Shown here one piece after another: positions 33,630 through 43,261 of a stretch of DNA of 64,000 nucleotides (position 1 is its first letter; every line of letters begins with the position of its first letter). The position numbers and the translations under genes were made by a program. This DNA comes from Marinobacter sediminum (GTDB taxonomy: Bacteria; Pseudomonadota; Gammaproteobacteria; Pseudomonadales; Oleiphilaceae), in NCBI RefSeq assembly GCF_023657445.1, contig NZ_JAGTWY010000001.1:992001-1056000 (forward strand), read 5' to 3'. The notes beneath the pieces were generated by a model that saw only the letters and a program-made list of their open reading frames with translations, had not been told where the DNA came from and did not search any database.

Positions 33630-34532
33630 ATGACAGAACAAGTCCAGAATGCGCTCACTATCGATGTAGAAGACTACTTCCAGGTCGCGGCTCTGGCCGA
33701 GGCCGTCAAATATGAGAATTGGTCTAGCATGGAGTACCGCGTAGAAGCCAACACAGACCGTATTCTGGCTCTGTTTGAAAAAGCAGGCGTTAAAGCAACC
33801 TTCTTTACACTGGGCTGGGTTGCTGAGCGCTCACCTCAACTCGTCAAACGCATCGCGGATGAAGGCCATGAATTGGCCAGCCACGGTTACAGCCACCAGT
33901 TGATTTACAACCAGACCCCGGATGTATTTCGAGAGGAAACCATTCGTTCCAAAGGCATTCTTGAGGATATTCTGGGCAAACCGGTTACCGGCTACCGCGC
34001 AGCAAGCTACTCCATCACCAATGCTTCCCGTTGGGCACTGGATATTCTGGCGGAGCAAGGATTTACCTGGGACTCATCGATTTTCCCGATTCACCACGAC
34101 CGCTACGGAATGCCGGGTACCCCTCGCTGGCCACACCGTTTGAATACTGATAAAGGCTATGAACTGGCCGAGTTTCCACTCAGCACTTTGAAACTGCCGG
34201 GTTATATTCTCCCTATTGCTGGAGGTGGATATTTCCGCTTGTTCCCATACTGGTTCAGCCGGTTCGGTCTAGCGTCCCTCAATCGGCAAGGAAAGCCTTT
34301 CGTCTTTTACCTACACCCCTGGGAGATAGATTCCGGCCAGCCCAGACTTAATGTGAAGTGGTTTTCCAAATTCCGGCACTACAACAACCTGGATGTGTGT
34401 GAACAAAGGCTGGCAAAACTCTTGGGCGATTTTTCATTTACCACCATGAGCGACGTACTTCGTACCCAAGGGCTTCTTGACTCTGAAACAGCGCCTTCAA
34501 CAAGATATGAGACTGCAGGCGGGCTGGAATAA
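33630..34532 (+). CDS. Exosortase-locus polysaccharide deacetylase
   Basis: 300 residues of the NodB fold: LTIDVEDYFQ (9-18), ATFFTLGWVAERSP, HELASHGYSHQLIY (His metal ligands) and YRAASYSIT, with the C-terminal DUF3473-type part (PFVFYLHPWEID) typical of the XrtA-locus deacetylase. It would remove N-acetyl groups from the glycan. The stop overlaps the next ATG by one base. Confidence 0.92.
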   Translation: MTEQVQNALTIDVEDYFQVAALAEAVKYENWSSMEYRVEANTDRILALFEKAGVKATFFTLGWVAERSPQLVKRIADEGHELASHGYSHQLIYNQTPDVFREETIRSKGILEDILGKPVTGYRAASYSITNASRWALDILAEQGFTWDSSIFPIHHDRYGMPGTPRWPHRLNTDKGYELAEFPLSTLKLPGYILPIAGGGYFRLFPYWFSRFGLASLNRQGKPFVFYLHPWEIDSGQPRLNVKWFSKFRHYNNLDVCEQRLAKLLGDFSFTTMSDVLRTQGLLDSETAPSTRYETAGGLE

Positions 34533-35686
34533 TGCAGTTCGTGTTCTGGTTCTCGATGTTCGTCTTGTTTTACATCTATTTCGGCTACCCATTTGTTGTG
34601 AAGGTTGTTGCATCAGTCAGACCAGCACCCTTTCAAAAATCAGCAGATTATGTTCCGAGGGTATCTATCCTCGTTGCAGCTTACAACGAAGCAAACGATA
34701 TCGAAGCCACCCTAAGGAACAAACTAGCGCTGGACTATCCGTCGGACAAGCTGGAAATCCTTGTCATCTCAGACGAATCGGACGATGGCACCGATGAGAT
34801 CATAGAGCGCGTGGCAAGCTCTGCCCGTTTTCCCATTCGCCTATTTCGCCAGATACCCCGTCAGGGTAAAACCGCTGGCCTGAACACCCTGGTACCGGAA
34901 ACCACCGGCGAGATCCTTCTTTTCTCCGATGCCAACTCCCAGTGGGATACCCAGGCCGTCAGCAAGCTCTGCAGTAACTTCGCGGACCCGAAAGTGGGCT
35001 ACGTCACCGGCAAGATGGTCTATGTGAACGACGACGGCACCCTGGTAGGGGATGGCTGCAGTGCTTACATGAAATACGAGAACTGGTTGCGCGAACAGGA
35101 AACCCTCATTGGTTCAGTGGTCGGTGTCGACGGCGGTATCGACGGCATGCGCAAAGCGCTATACCAACCCCTGCGAGCAGATCAGTTGCCAGATTTTGTG
35201 CAGCCACTGAAAGTGGTAGAGCAGGGCTACCGGGTCGTTTACGAACCCAAGGCCTTGCTGGAAGAAGAAGCCCTCATCGACAGTAACAGTGAATTGAGCA
35301 TGCGGGTGAGGGTCAGCCTGCGTGCCTTGTGGGCCCTCAAAGACATGCGGCACCTAATGAACCCCTTCCGGGATCCGGTGTTCGCCTGGCAGTTAATCTC
35401 CCACAAGCTGCTTCGCTACGCCGCCTTTATTCCACTGGCAACGCTCGCATTGGCAACACTGCTACTAGCGCCGGCCCGCGGCGTCTACACACTGGCATTT
35501 CTGGGGCTGGTTATTTTCCTGGCCCTGGCCTGGACAGGACACAAGCGGGAAGCGGTTGGACAGCCGCTGTCCGTCATTTATTCGATACCTTACTATTTCA
35601 TGCTTCTGAATGTTGCTTCCTATAAAGCGTGCGTTGCCTTTATGAAGGGAGAGAAGAAGGTCATCTGGAATCCAAGGAAGGGTTAG
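34532..35686 (+). CDS. Membrane-bound family 2 glycosyltransferase
   Basis: 384 residues. An N-terminal helix, then a GT2 domain (VSILVAAYNEANDIEATLRN, ILVISDESDDGTDEII, ILLFSDANSQWD for the DxD site, VVGVDGGIDGMR), then two or three C-terminal helices. This processive-type layout resembles hyaluronan- or cellulose-type synthases in outline, though the QxxRW motif is not obvious. It acts at the inner membrane. Confidence 0.88.
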   Translation: MQFVFWFSMFVLFYIYFGYPFVVKVVASVRPAPFQKSADYVPRVSILVAAYNEANDIEATLRNKLALDYPSDKLEILVISDESDDGTDEIIERVASSARFPIRLFRQIPRQGKTAGLNTLVPETTGEILLFSDANSQWDTQAVSKLCSNFADPKVGYVTGKMVYVNDDGTLVGDGCSAYMKYENWLREQETLIGSVVGVDGGIDGMRKALYQPLRADQLPDFVQPLKVVEQGYRVVYEPKALLEEEALIDSNSELSMRVRVSLRALWALKDMRHLMNPFRDPVFAWQLISHKLLRYAAFIPLATLALATLLLAPARGVYTLAFLGLVIFLALAWTGHKREAVGQPLSVIYSIPYYFMLLNVASYKACVAFMKGEKKVIWNPRKG

Positions 35687-35694
35687 CCCCCGTT

Positions 35695-36831
35695 ATGGGA
35701 CTCAAAGTATTACACCTGATTGATAGCGGTGGCCTGTATGGTGCGGAAAAGATGCTGCTGACTCTAGTGCAGGAACAGGTGAATCAGGGTCTCGAGCCAA
35801 TGATCTTAAGCGCCGGCGAACATCAGGTTGAAGAAAAACCAATCGAGGCCGAGTCGAAAAGACTAGCTTTGCCTGTAACTCCCTGGAGAATGGCGCCAGG
35901 GCTCAATCTAATTGAAGCGTGGCGCATCCTCAAGTGGGCGCAGAGGGAAAACTACCAACTTCTTCACTCCCATGGCTTCAAGTTCAATGTGCTGGTGGGG
36001 TTGTTTCCCAGGTTTCTGAGGAAACTTCCTGTGCTTGCAACCCTACACGGGTACGTGCACGCGAAGCCTTTCACTAAAATGTGGATCTATGAATGTCTGG
36101 ACCGCATTGCAATTAAACGACTGGATGGCGTGGTTCTTGTCGGGGAGGCAATGAAGCGTGATATTCCGAAGAGGTTGCAAAACTCCCCAAGCACCAGAGT
36201 GATACCCAATGGCCTAAATATACCTGAGCTGAGAAAAAGATCAGCGAATGCCCTCGATGATCACACTCAGCAGTTCATAAATAATAGTGAGTTTGTGATT
36301 GTCGCCGTCGGTCGCCTATCGCGGGAAAAGGGCTTTGATCATCTTCTGCGCGCTTTCATGGAAGTGAAAAAGGAAAGTAACGGAGCATCGTTGATTCTGG
36401 TCGGAGAGGGCAAAGAAAGGGACACGTTGGAAAGCCTGATTGACGAAACAGGCCTCAGCGAAGCCGTATTAATGCCAGGTTATTGTAACAACGTACCTTC
36501 ATTACTTCGGCAGGCCCGGCTTCTCGTTATGCCATCACTTACAGAAGGGTTACCCATTACACTGCTTGAGGCTATGGCCATAGAAACCCCGGTATTAGTG
36601 TCCCAAGTGGGTGAAATGCCCAAGGTACTGGGTTTCGGCGAGGGAGGCCGTATCACCGGTTCCATCGAGCCGACTGCTCTTGAAGGTGCGATCATGAACG
36701 AGCTAAAGAATACAAGGTCTGAAAAGAAAATAAAGTGGTCGGCCCAAGCCGTAGCGCGACATTACTCGGCAGAGGCTATGGCAAACAATTACCTATCACT
36801 CTATAACACAGTGATGGGGCAGAGACCGTGA
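35695..36831 (+). CDS. Family 4 glycosyltransferase
   Basis: 378 residues from the ATG at 35695 (MGLKVLHLIDSGGLYGAEKM). The C-terminal GT-B part shows VAVGRLSREKGFDHLLRAF and PSLTEGLPITLLEAMAIETP, the family 4 donor site. A longer frame from 35629 overlaps the preceding gene. The gene overlaps the adenylating-enzyme gene after it by 4 bases. Sugar unknown. Confidence 0.9.
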   Translation: MGLKVLHLIDSGGLYGAEKMLLTLVQEQVNQGLEPMILSAGEHQVEEKPIEAESKRLALPVTPWRMAPGLNLIEAWRILKWAQRENYQLLHSHGFKFNVLVGLFPRFLRKLPVLATLHGYVHAKPFTKMWIYECLDRIAIKRLDGVVLVGEAMKRDIPKRLQNSPSTRVIPNGLNIPELRKRSANALDDHTQQFINNSEFVIVAVGRLSREKGFDHLLRAFMEVKKESNGASLILVGEGKERDTLESLIDETGLSEAVLMPGYCNNVPSLLRQARLLVMPSLTEGLPITLLEAMAIETPVLVSQVGEMPKVLGFGEGGRITGSIEPTALEGAIMNELKNTRSEKKIKWSAQAVARHYSAEAMANNYLSLYNTVMGQRP

Positions 36832-38096
36832 TTCGAAAGTTCCGGTACGCACTCACGCGTCTATTTTTTCTTTGTATGGGCCTGCACGTGTCAAAATACA
36901 GGAAAGAAGTTAAGACTTTATGGGCTTTGCCAGAGTCTGATCGAAACAAGGAACTCGAAGTACTACTCTATAAAAACAGGCCATTAAACGCAGACGGGGA
37001 AGAGGTAAGCAGTCTTGAGAAACTCTTCAGCTCACCCTCACTGTCGAAGAAGGCGCTAAGGCGTCAAGATAACCTGTTGGGTAATAAGAGCAGTGGCAAA
37101 TTTGGGCGCCATACAGCAGGTACCACCGGAGAGCCAACTCAAATATCGCTTAGCCGGACTGAGCTTGGCCGCATGTTAGGAGTTCGTGACTATTGTTTTC
37201 GTCACTACGGAATAAAGCTTGGCCAGAGAGAGGCGAGATTCTGGGGTAGGCCAAGACACGGATTGAAGAGCAATCTCAAGGACTTCGCTCTCAATAGAAA
37301 AGTTTGTTTTCCAATGGGTGACCAAGCTGAGGAATCGGTGGCGTGCATATTAAGCTGGAAACCTGACTATCTGTATGGGTACGCATCTCTTTTGCTTGAA
37401 GCTGCAGCACTGGTAGACAAACAATCCTTAAGATTCATGCCTCCAAAATGCGTGATTTGCACTGCAGAAACAATAATGCCAGCACAGAAAGAATATTTGA
37501 CCGCCGTCTTCAAGGCACCAGTAGTTGAAGAGTATGGAGCTACTGAGTTTGATATTGTGGCATTTGAGTGCGGTACGGGCCATCGCCACTTTGTAAATCC
37601 TTGGCTTGTGGTGAGGGAGAGCTATGGATCGCTTCTGGTTTCAGACGTTTCACGGAAATCAACAAGCTTCATTAATTATGACATTGGGGACTCCGGGATG
37701 ATAAAAGATTCCGAATGTACTGTGATTGGAGGCACCCACTATTTGGCAGCTTTAGAGGGACGGACCATACATCGTTTTGCCTATATTGATCCTGAGACTC
37801 GTTTTCACTCAGTGGACTTGGGCTATGCCATGAATGAATACCAGTGTATGGAAAACGAGGTGTTCAGTTTTCGTATAATTCAAAGTGAATTTGGTGCGAT
37901 TGATTTGTACATCAGTTCAGTACCTTCGAATGGCCCGGTAAGTCTCCAGCAGTTCATCCAAAATAGTATTCGAGAAAAAACAGGTCGAGATATTGTTGTT
38001 AATGTATTCGTCGGCGAAAAATCTGTCGAATTAGCCGAAAAGTCCTATTTCGTACAGAGAATTCGTGAGACTGCTAGTGGCGTTGTATTAACATGA
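36828..38096 (+). CDS. PaaK/CapK-like adenylate-forming protein
   Basis: 422 residues similar to phenylacetate-CoA ligases found in capsule loci. The ATP loop reads TAGTTGEPTQ (normally TSGTTGxP), and VVEEYGATEFD is the adenylate motif. Such enzymes may activate an acid to decorate the glycan. GTG start, overlapping the previous stop. Codon use and AT content here are unlike the core genes, which suggests later acquisition. Its substrate cannot be inferred. Confidence 0.82.
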   Translation: MIRKFRYALTRLFFLCMGLHVSKYRKEVKTLWALPESDRNKELEVLLYKNRPLNADGEEVSSLEKLFSSPSLSKKALRRQDNLLGNKSSGKFGRHTAGTTGEPTQISLSRTELGRMLGVRDYCFRHYGIKLGQREARFWGRPRHGLKSNLKDFALNRKVCFPMGDQAEESVACILSWKPDYLYGYASLLLEAAALVDKQSLRFMPPKCVICTAETIMPAQKEYLTAVFKAPVVEEYGATEFDIVAFECGTGHRHFVNPWLVVRESYGSLLVSDVSRKSTSFINYDIGDSGMIKDSECTVIGGTHYLAALEGRTIHRFAYIDPETRFHSVDLGYAMNEYQCMENEVFSFRIIQSEFGAIDLYISSVPSNGPVSLQQFIQNSIREKTGRDIVVNVFVGEKSVELAEKSYFVQRIRETASGVVLT

Positions 38097-39241
38097 AAAT
38101 TGATTTGGAAGCACTTTCCGATCGGGGCAAGCAGAAGGTTTTTCGGATCAGAGAAGCCAGTGTCCCCTACTTCAGGCGGTTTCTCCGGTTTATTGCGCTG
38201 CCATATTGTTTTGTGCAAGTAAATTGGAGCGAATGTACAAAAAGCAAAATTGAGGTTGCGTTCGATTTTTTGTATATATTCTTCCGGTTTAAATATTTCC
38301 CAGATAACTACTCACCGTGCCGGTTATGGGAAAAAAACAGGTCCGAATGGGTATATTATTACGGATCAAACTACGACCCTTACCAGCGCAGACAGCTAAG
38401 AAGACATGTGCAACCGGCAACCTATGAAATCGTATTTCAGGATAAGGTCCTCTCTGAAATGCTTTGCAGAGCCAATAATATATTGACCCCTAAAGTGATC
38501 AGAGTGGTCCAAAAGGGGGAGTATGTTCAGGATGTTGCAAAAAACCTGGCTGAAACGGGGTTTTACAGTCTGATATTCAAACCTCGGTCTGGTAAAGGCG
38601 GTGGGGATATCACCTGCACAGAGCTCGCGGACGGCTCTGTAAGGGCAATCAGAAAAGGTGAGGTTATCCCAATAGCGGGAATGAGAGCTGAGGGTGAATT
38701 GATTGTCCAGGCGTTCATCTCCCAGCATAAAGATATGAGCAGGATCTCCACGTCTACTAATACCATTAGGGTGGTCACAATCAGAAAAAGAAATGGTGAG
38801 GTGGTGATCGTTGGCACCTACGCACGTTTTGGCGTAGGAAATAGTAAGGTAGATAATCTGAGCCAAGGCGGAATTTGTGTTTCCGCAAATATTAGAACGG
38901 GAGAATTGGCGCAGGTTGCTTTTGACCGGCTAGGTCATATTTTTAATGCCCACCCAACTTCCGGTGTTGCTTTTGAGGGCTATAAAATACCGTTCTGGGG
39001 TGAGGTTATTTGTTTAGCGAAACATGTGCAGGATTCGTTTGATTTTTATCCACTGCTTGGTATGGACATCGCTGTGACTTTGAACGGCCCATTACTGATT
39101 GAAATCAATTCTGGCTACGATAATGTAGGCTTAGAGCGGGCACGAGGGCCTATCCTTAAAAATCCCGAAGTTTATAAAGCCTTTGAAGAGCATGATCTGT
39201 TTATTAACAGGCATCAAAGAAATCTGAAACACATTCACTAA
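38093..39241 (+). CDS. ATP-grasp protein of the sugar-transfer-associated type
   Basis: 382 residues. The ATP-grasp core shows YSLIFKPRSGKGGGDI (glycine-rich loop), a central FISQHKDMSRIS segment, and GMDIAVTLNGPLLIEINSGYDN with the closing Glu/Asn metal residues. The family (PF14397-like) is found in surface-glycan loci and may ligate an amino acid or similar group to a sugar. It overlaps the PaaK-like gene by 4 bases; it is AT-rich. Confidence 0.83.
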   Translation: MKIDLEALSDRGKQKVFRIREASVPYFRRFLRFIALPYCFVQVNWSECTKSKIEVAFDFLYIFFRFKYFPDNYSPCRLWEKNRSEWVYYYGSNYDPYQRRQLRRHVQPATYEIVFQDKVLSEMLCRANNILTPKVIRVVQKGEYVQDVAKNLAETGFYSLIFKPRSGKGGGDITCTELADGSVRAIRKGEVIPIAGMRAEGELIVQAFISQHKDMSRISTSTNTIRVVTIRKRNGEVVIVGTYARFGVGNSKVDNLSQGGICVSANIRTGELAQVAFDRLGHIFNAHPTSGVAFEGYKIPFWGEVICLAKHVQDSFDFYPLLGMDIAVTLNGPLLIEINSGYDNVGLERARGPILKNPEVYKAFEEHDLFINRHQRNLKHIH

Positions 39242-39251
39242 GGTTGATAAC

Positions 39252-40235
39252 TTGAGACGAGAAATCTGTTGGATTACCTGGGAAGATCACCGACGTTCAA
39301 CTGAACTGGCGAAAGAGTTGGATGCTGACTATCACTTTGTGACATCAAATGAAACTTTTATTTTCCGGCATCTATTCAAAACGCTGAAAACAGTTTTGAT
39401 CATTTTTCGATACAGAAAAGGGCTGGTCGTAGTTCAAAATCCAAGCCGTGTTCTCGCCGGTTTGGCCGCACTGATGAAGCTATTTCTTCGCTTTCCACTG
39501 GTTGTAGATCGGCATACAAATTTCAGGTTGGGAAAGAGGATGAGCATTAATCCCGCAGTTTGGTTTGTAATCCTTTGCAGTGAATTCAGCCTTAGAGTGG
39601 CTGACTTGACCATAGTCACTAATGATTTTCTTAAAAATCTGGTGGAGAAAAAGGGAGGCAGGGCAATTATTTTGCACGATAAGATTCCGGATATACGAAC
39701 ACCCCAAAAGAAACTAGACCTGCCGGCCGGAAAAAATGTACTTTTTGTTTGTACCTATGCTCCGGACGAGCCTTATATGAGAGTAATAGAAGCTGCAAGC
39801 CAACTCCACGAGAGTTTCCATATTCACATCACGGGAAATTACAAAAAGGCCGGACTTGACCCGAACTCAAAAAACCTGCCGTCCAATGTGCATTTGCTTG
39901 GTTTCATATCCAAAGAAGATTACGATGCTTACGTGTTTTCCTGCGATGTAATCATGGTACTTACTACCTCTGACTGGGTTATTGTCTGTGGTGGTTATGA
40001 AGCGGCAGCGGCGAAAAAGCCGCTGATCACCTCAAAAACCGAAGCGCTTTTAGGGTTTTATCAAGGGCATGCGTTTCATACAGAGCCAAATTCGGAAGCT
40101 ATAGCTGAGGCAGTTACCAAAGTATGCTGTAATATTCAATTATACGGTGAGCAAATGAGCGCTTTTTCTGAAGCGGAGCGTCAACTATGGGAGGAACAGT
40201 GGTTCAGTTTTATGGAGAGGGTTTCTACTCTATAG
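39252..40235 (+). CDS. Glycosyltransferase (GT-B type)
   Basis: 327 residues, TTG start 10 bases after the ATP-grasp gene. The N-terminal part is short; the second half (VLFVCTYAPDEPYMRVIEA, NVHLLGFISKEDYDAYVFSC, GGYEAAAAKKPLITSKTEA) matches the donor half of GT-B enzymes. It lacks the common EGFG-type motif, so the family is uncertain. It ends the first run of plus-strand glycan genes. Confidence 0.75.
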   Translation: MRREICWITWEDHRRSTELAKELDADYHFVTSNETFIFRHLFKTLKTVLIIFRYRKGLVVVQNPSRVLAGLAALMKLFLRFPLVVDRHTNFRLGKRMSINPAVWFVILCSEFSLRVADLTIVTNDFLKNLVEKKGGRAIILHDKIPDIRTPQKKLDLPAGKNVLFVCTYAPDEPYMRVIEAASQLHESFHIHITGNYKKAGLDPNSKNLPSNVHLLGFISKEDYDAYVFSCDVIMVLTTSDWVIVCGGYEAAAAKKPLITSKTEALLGFYQGHAFHTEPNSEAIAEAVTKVCCNIQLYGEQMSAFSEAERQLWEEQWFSFMERVSTL

Positions 40236-40386
40236 AGTGTCTTACATGAGTATTTATGCACTGCTACAACTGAATACCTTTTCCAAAAGAATACTCAGTT
40301 GCAGGGAGTTACAGAGTTTACTTTAGTGCCGCTGGAAAGCAGAGATACCTCTGTGCAATTTAAGCTCAAAATAATTTACAAACTAT

Positions 40387-41790
40387 TTATTTTACATCGA
40401 GATCAATCTGGGCAGGCACTCCTAGCTTGCACGATATGCAAATCTCGATCCCTTCATAATTTGGGTTACTGTTTTCGTCAAAGACATATACATAGAGAGT
40501 TTCATTTGTGTCTAGTTCGCCCGCTCTGAGCTCAAATTGAACTTTATTATCTGTCCACTGAATAGGGAATTGTATTTCTAGCTCGCTTCCCGCCTCCTCA
40601 TATGTTTGTTTATTGCTTATCATAATTCTCTTGGGTGTATTGTCGAAATATATTTCTCCGAAATACAACGCGGCATCAATAGAGTCCGCACCACCTGCTG
40701 CATCCAGACCTAGCTGTGATATGGTGGGAGAGCGATCCATGAGTTTATTCTTGTCTGAAATGTCTAAATTATCCAAATACCTCCGTCCACTATTATCAAT
40801 ATCAACATAGGCGCTGAGAATGTCAGTTTCCTGATCAATAAACGTTTCCAGCAGGCGCCAGTCGAGTTTACTGGTGAGATTTGGGATACCGTAGCCTGTA
40901 TCCTGCGAGCCGTCGGAGGTTTCTGGCTTTGCCACGAGATTACCCGAACTGTCGCGGTAACCGACGATTAACCGGTTAGTTGACATGGTGCTATACATCC
41001 CCGGTTTACCACCAGACCACATCCTTAAGTACTTTGACCCGACTGCGAAAGCATAATGTTGATCTGCGTTGAGCGCCATTTTCGAGCCTGTTCTTTGACC
41101 GACAAGCGTTGCGCCGTTCAAGTCTGACTTCCCCCAATTCTCGCTTGTTTTGATGGTTGCGAACCTGTTTTCCGTATCTGCATAGATGATGCGGCCTTCG
41201 GTCTGGTTGATGCCATCAGCATGCAATACGGAAATTTTTTCACCAGCCTCATAGCGCGAAGGACCTAGATCGAAGTTCCCAGCAATGTCGTCAAAGCCGA
41301 TTGACCGAAATCCATGCCAGGCTTCAACAGGCTTGATTCGAGCCGAGAGGTAAATCTTTTCTGCGTAAGGTGGATTGCTACCACCGAACGCGAGAGGATT
41401 TCTTACTGTTCCGTCATTGCCCACAAAGTAGGAATGGCTAAGTTTGGGATAACGCGAATTGGAGTGATAAACGACCGAACTATCAACATGCTCCCATATT
41501 TTAGCTTCGTTGGTGGCAACAGAATCGCCGAAATTAAAGGAAGGATAATCGATCGTTCGACCGTTCTGGCGGACGTCATCTCCGAACAACCATAGAATGG
41601 GCGCCGTCTGTTGCTTGGCGCCAAAGCCAGTCCCCTCGATCATTACGATTAGCGAGGATTCATCTTCGGTCTGCTTTTCAACTGAATAGGACTCAAAAAC
41701 AGCGTTTGCTGCCATCGCTTGGCCAATACCTGCGGCGATTAGAGCGCCTAGGAAAAGCGTTCTGGGCGCGATAAGGGATGGGATGGGCAT
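40387..41790 (-). CDS. Secreted protein of unknown function inside the glycan locus
   Basis: 467 residues with a signal peptide (cut near AMAANA, about residue 28). The body starts with an IPT/TIG-like stretch (SLIVMIEGTGFGAKQQTAPI) and continues with many beta-strand segments, aromatic and Asn/Gly-rich; a late segment has CISC. I do not recognise the family. It is the only minus-strand gene between 27.7 and 60.5 kb. GGAG lies 9 bases before the ATG. A polysaccharide-binding or modifying role is possible but unsupported. Confidence 0.75.
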   Translation of the reverse strand: MPIPSLIAPRTLFLGALIAAGIGQAMAANAVFESYSVEKQTEDESSLIVMIEGTGFGAKQQTAPILWLFGDDVRQNGRTIDYPSFNFGDSVATNEAKIWEHVDSSVVYHSNSRYPKLSHSYFVGNDGTVRNPLAFGGSNPPYAEKIYLSARIKPVEAWHGFRSIGFDDIAGNFDLGPSRYEAGEKISVLHADGINQTEGRIIYADTENRFATIKTSENWGKSDLNGATLVGQRTGSKMALNADQHYAFAVGSKYLRMWSGGKPGMYSTMSTNRLIVGYRDSSGNLVAKPETSDGSQDTGYGIPNLTSKLDWRLLETFIDQETDILSAYVDIDNSGRRYLDNLDISDKNKLMDRSPTISQLGLDAAGGADSIDAALYFGEIYFDNTPKRIMISNKQTYEEAGSELEIQFPIQWTDNKVQFELRAGELDTNETLYVYVFDENSNPNYEGIEICISCKLGVPAQIDLDVK

Positions 41791-42125
41791 AACTATAATC
41801 TCCGGCTCGTCTTGCGGTAAGGTTTCCCAGAATCGTACACTAGGCGCATAAACCTAACGAGACCAGATCGCCATCTAAACAAAAATTTACAGAAACGCTG
41901 GCTAGAGTTATTTTTATCGCAGGACTGCGATTCGCGGTGCAAGGCCGTTCCATTCTTCCGTTACGGCGAGAACAACTGGCGGGAAAATGGCGAGTTAAAG
42001 GTATTGCCGTATCTGGCTACCGCCGGGGGGCCTTAAACCTGGCCCGGACCTTCTCTGTTATCCTTGCCTGTGGGCATGTTTAGATTCGGGTTCGGGGCAA
42101 GGAGTTTCAGCAGGAAGCAAAGGTA
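41791..42125. other. Divergent intergenic region in the glycan locus
   Basis: 335 bases between the secreted-protein gene and the next glycosyltransferase gene. It should hold two promoters, but I see no confident -35/-10 pair and no sigma-54 spacing, ops or JUMPstart element. Confidence 0.5.
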
Positions 42126-43244
42126 ATGTCACAGCAGGAAGTTCCTCAGCCAATTCTTTTTGTCATAGACCACTTCCGCAATCCCAATGCGGGCACGGAA
42201 GGCCAGATGTTTAATCTGATTAAAGGATTGGACAGAGTAAGGTTTGAGCCCATTCTTTTGGTGTTTTGCGATTCTGAATATCTGCAGGATAACGGCTTCC
42301 CATGTGAATATCATGTTCTGGGGCACACACGTTTATCCGCTCCTGTAACCTGGGCTGCGATGTGGAAGCTCGCTCGGAAGTTCAGAGCCTCCGGGATTCG
42401 CCTTGCCCATGTATTTTTTAATGATCCCTCTATTATCTGCCCTCCGGTATTCCGGTTGAATGGCATAAAAACCATTATTTCCCGGCGCGATACGGGGTAT
42501 TGGTATACTCCGGCCTATAGAACAATGCTGGCTGTATCTGGTCGGTTTGTTTCTGCTGTTATCACAAACAGTGATGCGGTGAAGCAAGTGACGCTAAGGA
42601 CGGAACCGTTCGATCCGTCACAAGTTCATGTGGTTTATAATGGCTACCAGGCAGAGGAGGCATCTTGTGACATGCCAGCTGACGTTACAGGCCTTCGGGA
42701 AAAGCATCCGAGCTCCGTTTTCGTCGCGCTGGTCGCTAATATTCGTCCAATCAAGCGAATGGAGGATGCCGTTAAGGGGATCGGTCAGCTTCATCAAAGC
42801 GGCCTCGATGTACACCTGATATTGATCGGAGACGGCAACCAAACGGACCTTCGGTTGCTGGCCTCAGAGCAGGGTGTCGCTGAAATGGTTCATTTTCTCG
42901 GTCCAAGAGCGGACGTAAAAGCCTGCCTCAAGGCTCTGGATATTGGCCTGTTATGCTCAGAGTCTGAAGGGTTTTCGAATGCCATTGTTGAGTATATGCA
43001 GGCGGGATTACCGGTGGTTTGCAGTGATGTGGGAGGAAACCCGGAGGCGGTCGAGCATGGCGAAACCGGGTATCTGTATCCCTGCGGTGATGTTGCAGCA
43101 CTGGCGAGCCATCTGCAGAGGTTGAGTGACAGTAGTGAATTACGCCAGCGAATAGGCGACAATGCTTTCAGGCGTGCCAGGGAGCGTTTCAGTATGGAGA
43201 CTATGGTGGCAAAGCATCAGGAAATATATGAAGGGCTTATCTGA
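42126..43244 (+). CDS. Family 4 glycosyltransferase
   Basis: 372 residues. GT-B with VALVANIRPIKRMEDAVKGI in the linker strand and SESEGFSNAIVEYMQAGLPV as the donor site; PNAGTEGQMFNLIKGLD near the start is the acceptor-side glycine loop. It is followed 17 bases later by a deacetylase gene and starts the second run of plus-strand genes. Confidence 0.9.
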   Translation: MSQQEVPQPILFVIDHFRNPNAGTEGQMFNLIKGLDRVRFEPILLVFCDSEYLQDNGFPCEYHVLGHTRLSAPVTWAAMWKLARKFRASGIRLAHVFFNDPSIICPPVFRLNGIKTIISRRDTGYWYTPAYRTMLAVSGRFVSAVITNSDAVKQVTLRTEPFDPSQVHVVYNGYQAEEASCDMPADVTGLREKHPSSVFVALVANIRPIKRMEDAVKGIGQLHQSGLDVHLILIGDGNQTDLRLLASEQGVAEMVHFLGPRADVKACLKALDIGLLCSESEGFSNAIVEYMQAGLPVVCSDVGGNPEAVEHGETGYLYPCGDVAALASHLQRLSDSSELRQRIGDNAFRRARERFSMETMVAKHQEIYEGLI

Positions 43245-43261
43245 CCCGAGAGGAGCGGCTA

